Source: Ophthalmolycus amberensis
Taxonomy: Eukaryota > Chordata > Actinopteri > Perciformes > Zoarcidae
Direction: 5' to 3'
Assembly: GCA_024529925.1 (NCBI GenBank)
Contig: JAFEUB010000065.1
Location: forward strand, 1-64,000
Length of the DNA stretch: 64,000 nt
Under the pieces are notes generated by a model. It was not told the DNA's origin and searched no databases. It saw nothing but the letters and a program-made list of their open reading frames with translations. Numbering within the stretch: the first letter of the stretch is position 1; each line of letters opens with the position of its first letter. Of the stretch, positions 56,026 through 64,000 are shown in pieces. The translations under genes were made by a program, and so were the position numbers.

Positions 56026-56263
56026 GCTCCGATCAACCGCCCACAGATTGTTATTGGCCGATAGTTGTTCTAAATAGTTTGATCGCCTGCCAACAAATAA
56101 CAGTTGTCAATTCATGATACTTTCTCATCTCTTTATATTATCACTTAATATACAGTGTTAGAAATAGTGAAATAAATAAATAAATAGAAAGTTTAAAATA
56201 TCGGCCCATTCTCCTCCCAGCAATTGGTGATCGGCCCCAAAAATCCTGATCGGAGCAGCCTCG
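56026..56263. mobile_element. Short hAT-like MITE with GCTCCGATCA ends
   Basis: Left end ggtgctccgatcaacc and right end cctgatcggagcagcc are inverted over about 10 bases. The interior has ttggccgatag and atcggcccattctcc, the usual words of this fish MITE. No perfect target duplication seen. Confidence 0.65.
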
Positions 56264-59009
56264 ACTATCACCTCCACTTCTGTTCATAACATCGCTAACC
56301 AGGCATGATTGACTTGGTGTTCATTTCTATGTTCAGTATTGCCGGCATGCGCTCACTCGTTTCCGGTTACTCAGTGAAGATATTTCAATATTTCTCTCTT
56401 GCAGCACAGAGTAGACTCCAGCAGCATTGATGCAGACAGTTGTGATGCCGGCTCTTTGGTAATGAGGGTGAAAGACCTTGACCGTACATCTCAGTGTACA
56501 AGGACGAACATCCAGCTTGTTTTCGTAGGGGGAGCGTGGGCCACTTGCTTTTCCATTTACACTCCAGCATTAGCAGGGCTCTCCAGAGATTGGCTGGGAG
56601 TCACGCAACACAGAGCTCACCTGCTTCTCTCGGGACTGTCAGTCTCACAACACAACAGCAAAGACTCTCAACTAGTTTTCGTCAACGTTCTATCTTTGGA
56701 ACAGAGGCAGCACAAGTCAGGGGAGGGGGAGATTGACATAGAAAGGTGTTGGGATGGGGATATAACAGTTATTATCTTGGGTTACAAAATGACACTGCGT
56801 TGGCTTTTATATTTTCTGCGTCATCTATACAATCAGTATGTTTGTCCGACTAGCAGCAGGGGCCCACCCTTTTTATGTCCGATGTCTTCTGGCCGGATGT
56901 ACAGATTTGTTAACTTTGGTGAGCTTCGGACCTTTTATGTAGTGCCCACATCAGTTTAAAAAGTCCAATACTGTGTTTCATAATAAAGTATCGTCACAGT
57001 TTATTATTTTTCAGTCATTCAGGCCTGATGAGAGTAGAGGAAGGAGAGAGGAGGGTGGCGTATTGCTAATAGTGTGACTCTTTGTTGAGACTGTGATGGA
57101 TAATGAATGATAACCGTCTAATAATCACTGACGGGTCTATTTGAACTGAAACCAACACAGTGCTCAATGCACGGTTAGCGTTGGAGGGAAACATTTTCAA
57201 ACTGGATCATAATTTCCATGTTTTTTGTGTCTTAGTCAAACGCTGCAGCCGGCAAAGCTAAACGGGCTGCAATGTCATCACTCGGGCCAACTCCTCACCA
57301 TCAATGCACGTCCAATAAAAAAGTGCTCGATTTTTTTCCACTGACAGGCTCAGAACAACATCATTGTTTGGAAAGGACCCTACAGAGAAGTACAACTTTT
57401 GATCCGGTCTGTTTTTTATTGTGTGTCTCGCTCGGAGAAGTCTCCTTCGGACATCTAGTATCACATCCACGTTGCCGAAATCATCGAAATATTCAGCCAA
57501 ACACTAAACATTTCTAGTCCTGCCTAGTCCATACCAAAAACTAATGAGGACTTGCAGTAAGTTTTAAAACTGAAACATTTTTTTACAGCTGATTGTAATT
57601 TTTAATATCACCACAATGCATTACTTAAGAACACAAAAATGGCTGCAAAGCCGCTTCAAATTCAGTCATTTGGGCCCACACTACTAAAAACACTTGGTTA
57701 GATCTTGCAGGGGCCAGTTTTTAGTGACCCATTGATCCTTCATCAACATTAACTTAAACCTTTCCATTGTGAGCGTTCCTCTTTGTACACAAGATATCTC
57801 GTGATCTAAAGAGCAGATTAGCCATGACACTTTGATGAGAACACTCATACATGTGTTCTCATCATGCATGCATACATCCAAACAGCCAGCCTTGGTGAAG
57901 AGCACTGGCTCCAGCTGTGCGGGCCTTGAACTATGAAGGACAAATGGGGTCTGGGACCTGGTCGATCCTGAACATCGCCACTATCAATGTTAACAGGCTT
58001 GTTCAGTCGCCCACACGGCTGAATAGACATGCAGCCTGTGTGCATGTACGATCATACGGACAAATAAAGAGAAAGAGACGCTCGCCATTCAGATTACTCG
58101 AGAGATTTCACCGATTGTCTGCTCCCACCTGCCTTAACCCAGTTGCTTCATCACTCTACAGTCAATATTGACTTATTGTAAATTGGTCAGACAACCATCC
58201 ATGTTGTCAATAGGGCTCAGGTGCAGCATTAAAAGGCGTAGGCTGCGTTTTACTAAAAAAAGACAAAAGCTTTCCTTGTTTGCTCCATTTACTTGGATCA
58301 GAGATGGGATAATTATGGTGTTACAGAACATCGAATTAGCAGCAGGAAAACATTAGCAGTCCAACTGCAATAATGGCTGTGCAGAGCAGAAAACGCCCAA
58401 TGAACTAATGAGTCCAAGGAAGACACACTTGAGAAGATAACTTACACCGGTACCGCCTGAAACAACACCTCGGCTTGTCGATGGGAACACTGCTTTGAGG
58501 TTAGATTAATTATTTGATCAAATAAAAGCGCTAAACCAAAAATAGAGAAGTGACAAGCCAACTGGGCTAATGACAACATATAAACACACACACCAAGCAT
58601 AGCCAATTATCGGTCATGTGGTCCCTGAAGTACGGATAACAAGGATTCTTCAGAAGAAGCACAAGCATTGTATCTAAAGACTCCACTGCCAGGATCAATA
58701 GCTCAACAGGATAACAAGCCAACGGAGAAAGAAGGCACAGACAGAGGTCTCTCTCTACACACATTAGCCCTGGAGCTTTGGAGGAGCACCGACTAAGAGA
58801 CCAGCTGGCACAAGCTGTTGTTAGTTGGCCTGTACAGACTGTAGAGCGACACTGAAACCTGAGCTCACCAACTGTGAGGCAGCCGCACTGATGGAGAACC
58901 TGTTCAAGAAAAAGCTCAAATCCATAACTTCCTCTAAAACTTTAATTAGTGAGCTTCAGAGTTATTGACAGGGGTGGTATTGAACTTCAGAAAGAACCAG
59001 GCCTAGCTG

Positions 59010-59170
59010 TTTTTACCTGCTTCCATTCTTTATGCTAAGCTAGGCTAGCGACAACCTGACCCCTGCTCCGTACATGAAAGCAAAGACGTGAGACCGACAT
59101 ATAGATCATCTCAGCTCACTGCTGGAAAGTAAGAAAATGAGCCCTCAAATGCTGCACTATTCCTTTAAGG
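59010..59170 (-). repeat. Dispersed repeat family A, reverse copy
   Basis: In reverse complement it has accttaaaggaatagtgcag, a cattttctta segment and tagcttagcataaagaatgg, in the order of family A. Confidence 0.6.
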
Positions 59171-59679
59171 TAGTGGCAGAAGCATGAGCACATAGGGTGC
59201 GTGTATGTCCATAATACAACGTAGACAGTAGAGCGGTCATTGCCAATGGCTCCAATGAGAACAACTCAGGGAATCAGACTGGGATACAACATAAATGGGT
59301 AGGAAAAGAACAAACAAACATTTTGCTTTTTTTTTTTAAGTATTAAGGTGCTTTACCTACATTGAAAATAAAAACAACACATGAACACAATGATGTCCAA
59401 AGATGACATCAAGATGCCAGCGAGAGCTTGAAGACTTGAGCAGTATCGGCATAGACACATGGAGGGTACAGTACAGCACATTGTGTTCCCTGCCTGGACA
59501 GCAGAGCTGTGTAGTGACTCGTGAGTCCACTTTACAGTGAGATGGTTATACAAAGACACAAGTAATTATGCACACCGAGGCTCAAATGTAACACCGTCAG
59601 CAAAGAATGAAGTGCACCAGGTTGTGTATACTGTTTATTGTGGTAGCTAATACTTTAGCGCTTTGATCTCGGCCCCTCT

Positions 59680-60240
59680 TATCTGCCTCATTTTCCCTCC
59701 TCTCTGTTGTGCCCTGCACCTCTCTATGTGCGCCTCCGTCAGTTGTTCCACAGTGAGAGAGCTTACATGGGGGCCGGGGAGGGCGAACAAACAGAGCTCC
59801 TCTCCACTGAGGCGAGACGGAGAGAAAGATGAGGTGGAGGAGGAGGAGGAGGAAGAGGAGGAGGAGGAGGAGGCAGCGAGTGCTTCACCGGCGGCAGCGT
59901 CCTCCTGGTAGATCTAATGAGACAGAGGGGAAGAAAAGCCGGAGGAGGAATGCTGTTTCTCTAACTCCCGACGCCCTCTGCTCTGCTCGGCCCACAGCAG
60001 CAGGCAACGAGGAGGAGATGCTCTCTGTGCCACAATTCGTTTTATTCCGCAGATGTTTGGGAACAGGAGGGGACGCTGCAAAAAAGGCGATTCCCAGCCC
60101 TGTCAGGGGGCCGGCGACGCGGCTCGAAAGAAAACAAGGGGAGCCGGTCCATCCATTACACCGGCAATATGAGCGAGTGGGCCCCACTTTGCGGTGCAGC
60201 TGCTGCCCTTGCAGGTGAACTCGCAGGGAATGAGGAGAGG
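59680..60240. other. GC-rich intronic island
   Basis: Noticeably richer in G+C and CpG than its surroundings, with long chance open frames on both strands. No recognisable protein on either strand. It could be a cis-regulatory element or an unmethylated CpG patch; I cannot tell from sequence alone. Confidence 0.45.
59833..59876. repeat. (GAG)n trinucleotide tract
   Basis: GAG/GAA units giving poly-Glu or poly-Arg in the plus frames. It lies in a locally GC-rich stretch (about 59680-60240). Confidence 0.92.
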
Positions 60241-61887
60241 GACGCCGACTGGCTGCGTGAGTGAGACTCAGTAAAATATTGCCCGAGTCAAACCGTTTCC
60301 AGTTTCCCTGCATTTGGATTTGAGGTCCTGGGGGTTGAACACTGTAAAAAACTGCAACTGTAGGGCAGACATCATGTGGTCAAAGAAAAGGTAGCGAAAC
60401 CCTCTGCCTGGCATGCAACTAGGACATTTCCACCTGCTTTGAATGTTATCAGCATCGTGTATATGTGTCAGCAGCCGCCTGCTACACCTGCTAGTGGGTT
60501 CAGGAGGCCGTTTATCATCCATTCATGGTTGATCACGATAATAATACCGTCGTATAAACAGCAACATAATCCACGTAGGGAGGTGGTTAGGTGGGTCACA
60601 GGACTTTCACACAGGAGGCTGCTTTTATGACGTCCTTTCTTAGTTCTCTGTACTGATGTCGGGTTCAAGTCATCCACACTGTTTCAATGTAACCTTTTTC
60701 TCCTGCTCATTATTTCAATTGAGGGTTGTGTGTATTTTGTGCTGGTTAGCTGTTGTCAATTGTTAGTATACTACTTGAATGTAATGTGTGTGTACTACAT
60801 GTGTGTACATGTTTAGTGGTTTTTCTTCCTGTGATACACATTGCATGTCCCCTAGACACAAAGTAGACATAGCGTCATAGTTCAAAGATATACATCAACA
60901 GCATTAGTTGTAGTAAACAGAAGAACGCCTTCCTAGCACACCTCCTTGCTATTAGATGACATAAAAAGTCCTGCATTACCTCCTACTGAGGTCAAACGAG
61001 TACAGTGAGGAGGAGGGAGGACGTACAGTTAGTGTTGGCGGGCACTTTTAAATATCAGTGTGATTGGGGTTTCGACCTAAATTCCCTCGCACACATCGAC
61101 ACAGAAATCCTTTTTAAACCGTAGTATTACCATAAAAGGAGTCCTGATCTCTGATTGGCAACACAATGGCCTCATGCAAGCAGAAATATTAAAAAGGATG
61201 TATACCAATTCTTATCACATTATAAATCATCATATGTTGCATTCTCATAAGAGCTCTGATGGAGTTAGGGAAGACATCGTGCTTCTAGTGTACCAGAATG
61301 AGTCTTTGATGTGGCTTACAAGTAAGTAAAAGCAGAGTGCACATAGTATTACAACATACTGGATGAAATAAGAAGTACAGGGTATCTGTCAATGTCTAAT
61401 TGGTTGCAGTACAAGACTGGAAAACGAGAGGCAGACATAATCACAGAGGGGAAAACCACATCAAGCAGGATCAGTAGTCACAATGGAAAAAAAGCAGTAA
61501 ATACTCACTTAACAAAGCCGACATTTAAAGCTAAATTAGTTCTACTAACGGTTGCAATTTGTTGGTTGCTGCACTTGAGAAAATATGCGAGGTCTGAAAG
61601 TAGCTCGTGCGTAGGTCTGCGTCACAGGTGCCGGTCACGTAAACGTCCTGCGGGCTGACTTGTCATTCTTGTTTCTTTGAGAGCCGACACGTTCAACATG
61701 ATAAACGCTGACATTCTCTTCAGTGCTGCTGACCGCAGGCTGGAGGATTTAAAAGGTCTTTGTTTATTTACCGGGAGCTGTGAGAGACACAGCAACCCAG
61801 TGTCCAGGTCTCCGCGCTGGAGGGGCAATAACCCCTGAAGGACGTTTAAAGCTCAGCGTGGTTCGGCTCCTCGCTCGCATCTAAAAA

Positions 61888-61965
61888 GTCTGAAAAGTGA
61901 AGCCAATGCGGAAGTGTTTTAAACTTGCATTCGTTCTAATAGCCATCAGCCTCTGAAATGTGAGG
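61888..61965 (-). repeat. Dispersed repeat family C, end fragment
   Basis: gaagccaatgcggaagtgtt followed by cattcgttctaatagccatc matches the terminal part of the copies at 39922 and 43490-43540. Confidence 0.65.
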
Positions 61966-61997
61966 TTTTACTACTTTTGTCTATTTTTGACAAAACA

Positions 61998-62042
61998 GCT
62001 ACTATATATATATATATAAATATATATATATGTATGTATGTA
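61998..62042. repeat. (TA)n/(TATG)n tract
   Basis: Short TA arrays grading into TATG units. Confidence 0.9.
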
Positions 62043-62339
62043 TTTTATTTTCATTTGGCAACATGTGTGTCACTATAGAATAAAAAAAAACCTATGACTG
62101 TCACTCTCTCTTTTTTCTCTTTCCTACAAAATGCAGTTGGATTACCTGATGTTCCACTGATGTTTGCCAGGAAATAACACGTTGTTTGTAATTAGCTCTG
62201 GACTGAATCATGTGTGAAGAGGGAAACCTGCCAGTCTGCCACATCAGCTGTGGTGTAGTGCACTTCCTCTGCCTACAGGAAATGACAAGCATCCCTTTCA
62301 GCCACGCTCGACAGGAGCCAAGCCAACAGAGACACAAAT

Positions 62340-62404
62340 TGTGTGTGTGTGTGTGCGGTGTGTGTGTGTGTGTGTGTGTGTGCGGGTGTGTGTGTGTGTG
62401 TGTG
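62340..62404. repeat. (TG)n microsatellite, interrupted
   Basis: TG units over about 65 bp with GCGG interruptions. Confidence 0.95.
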
Positions 62405-63811
62405 TAAGAGAAAGAGCGAGTGAGCGACTACTCAGGTTCATTTTGTTGTGGGTTTTGAGGTCTAGACAAATATGAGTGCTTGTGTGTACTTCACTGACAG
62501 ATGTGTGTGTGCACATCAATTAGTCCAAAAAAATAAAAAAATCGGTGATTAACGTGCGCTATAGTCTCTGTGTCTTTGCCAACCTTCCGCTCAGCCAAAT
62601 TAAATCATACTACTCTTCGAAAGCTTCTATACTATGAGCCAGGCCTTCTTACCAGGGGCTGTGTGTCACAACTGGCGCAGATAATGCAAAGTGTGGCAGT
62701 CTCGCCAAGAACCTGCCAAATACACGATGTCACCATGATCACTGGTTGAGCCACTGCATGTGAAGCCATCGAGCTCGCAGCCATTTTAGACAACGGGCAT
62801 GAATAGGCACGATGGCAAAGGGCCAGATGCAAGCTGGATTTGTTGCATCCGCGGTGTTATACTGAGTCACATTGGCTGACTGTTCTCATAAATATTCATG
62901 AAGTCAGGAAATAAGCTTGTCTGCTGGTTGGCGTGAGCTGCGATCACTCAGTTTGTCAAGTCAGGTGTCATGTCCAAACACGCTCATGCTAATGAGACAT
63001 CCACATCAAAACAAAGGCAACAGCGGTTAAGGCGATGAACTGCAACGCTCACGTCAGGCCGGCTTCATTTGTCACTCAGCACCTTTCTCTCCGACATCTC
63101 TGAGCTGTAGGCTAAGTAATAAAGCCATAAAACTATTATGTAAAAATTAATAACAATCTTTTGGGGCTTAATTCCCAAGCTTGACTGCTGGAGCAGAGTA
63201 GACGATGAATGAGACAAACACAATGTGGCAACGAACAAGCAACACAGTTCTGGTGGTGTGCTCGCTGCCGGCTGTTTCCCCAGTAGGAAAAACAACCAAG
63301 CCAATGGGAGCTCTGTGGGTAATTTTGATTTCGGACTATGTCATTAATCAAGAAAAAAATATGTTCTACGGCTCTCTGATTTACTGCTTTTCTGTCTTCA
63401 TAACTTGAATATCTAGGGGTTTGTTCAAAACGAGCAATTTAAAGAAGTCTAGTGTTGTGGTAGACATTTTTCATTTTTCCTAACACTTAAAAAAAAATAC
63501 TCCAATAAATAACGGTTCATAGAATAATGAAAACAATCTTTTTGATGCAGCTCTCGATTTTACATTCCTGACCACATCCCCAGTGTGAGTGTGAGCGGGT
63601 AGAGAAGAAGCTGGCTGGGCTCTCACCCGCTGGTCAGACCGGTTCTACGTGGCCGCCGACAGGCAGAGCAGAGACGGCATCAGTCTGCTTACGGTGTGGA
63701 CAACAAGGCGTCGGCATCAGCAGCACAGAGCATGCCGTGTTCGCTCACTGAAGGGGTTGCTAACTAGGCTCGGAGACGTGAAGCAGAACAGCCTGGACCA
63801 AGAACACGACC

Positions 63812-63834
63812 ACCACACACACACACACACACAC
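63812..63834. repeat. (CA)n microsatellite
   Basis: About 11 CA units. Confidence 0.93.
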
Positions 63835-64000
63835 GTGTACACAAAAAGCAACACACCCTCACGGCTGTCAGGTCACTGACCACATCCGTCAGTCAGTCAC
63901 CGCAGATGTTGAGAAGAGGATCAATACCATCAGTGAGAGGAAAGCTCCATGATCAAACTGAAAGAGAACACAAGCATCTGGATTCAAACTAACTTCAAGA

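Larger units (their letters stand above)
27467..64000 (-). other. Intron 3-4 (partial, at least 36.5 kb)
   Basis: Everything above exon 4 appears to be intron upstream of the domain I S4 exon. I looked on the minus strand for the conserved S1-S3 exons (motifs such as RNGWNVMDF and EYMILATIIANC) and the N-terminal exon and found none. The intron therefore probably extends past 64000. Its contents are the repeats and transposon remnants listed separately. Stretches not listed (for example 28800-30200, 44300-45900, 49000-50700, 57000-58900, 60400-61850, 62550-63800) show nothing I recognise. Confidence 0.75.

Noticed and set aside
56399..56959. 186-codon ORF on the plus strand
   Set aside because: No recognisable domain, unremarkable composition, no splice or promoter context; consistent with chance in intron sequence.
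59885..60313. 142-codon ORF on the minus strand, overlapping a 129-codon plus ORF
   Set aside because: Both are open because the stretch is GC-rich; neither resembles a known protein or the N-terminus of the channel.

Overview
The window is vertebrate, almost certainly ray-finned fish, genomic DNA. It has long AT-rich introns full of CA/TG microsatellites, fish-type LINE fragments and hAT-type DNA transposon remnants, and conserved coding exons that are short and bounded by GT-AG splice sites. The single protein-coding gene I can support lies on the minus strand. It is the middle-front part of a voltage-gated calcium channel alpha-1 subunit of the Cav2 family, best matched to Cav2.2 (N-type, cacna1b).

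Eleven consecutive coding exons were placed by translation and by matching splice phases: 27375-27466, 26676-26828, 21225-21412, 7249-7352, 5336-5451, 5172-5228, 3396-3485, 1462-1683, 1240-1352, 1026-1138 and 346-477, in transcript order. Together they give 1380 nt (460 codons) with every junction in frame. They run from the end of S3 and all of S4 of domain I, through S5, the domain I pore loop and S6, the beta-subunit-binding segment (AID), the I-II linker and domain II S1-S4, to domain II S5. The 5' exons (N-terminus, domain I S1-S3) and everything after domain II S5 lie outside the window. I call the exons 4 to 14 by analogy with mammalian Cav2 genes; the numbering is inferred.

Layout: 1-7352 holds nine compact exons. 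7353-21224 is a 13.9 kb intron with an L2-type LINE tail and a 5'-truncated, frameshifted LINE with most of its reverse transcriptase open. 21413-26675 and 26829-27374 are introns. 27467-64000 (36.5 kb) is intron upstream of exon 4, with no recognisable coding exon. It holds several dispersed fish repeats, an inverted pair of one family near 40 and 43 kb, a GTTCACACC-ended DNA element at 39 kb, a 683-bp hAT-type MITE with perfect 8-bp target duplications at 48.2-48.8 kb, and a nested hAT complex at 51.6-54.3 kb in which both outer and inner elements still have 8-bp target duplications. A decayed BED zinc finger exon sits inside that complex.

No RNA genes, CRISPR arrays or complete second genes were found. 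The points most worth checking are the (TG)n tract that takes the place of a polypyrimidine tract at the exon 4 acceptor, the CA repeat just downstream of the exon 14 donor, and the nested transposon structures, which allow relative dating of insertions.
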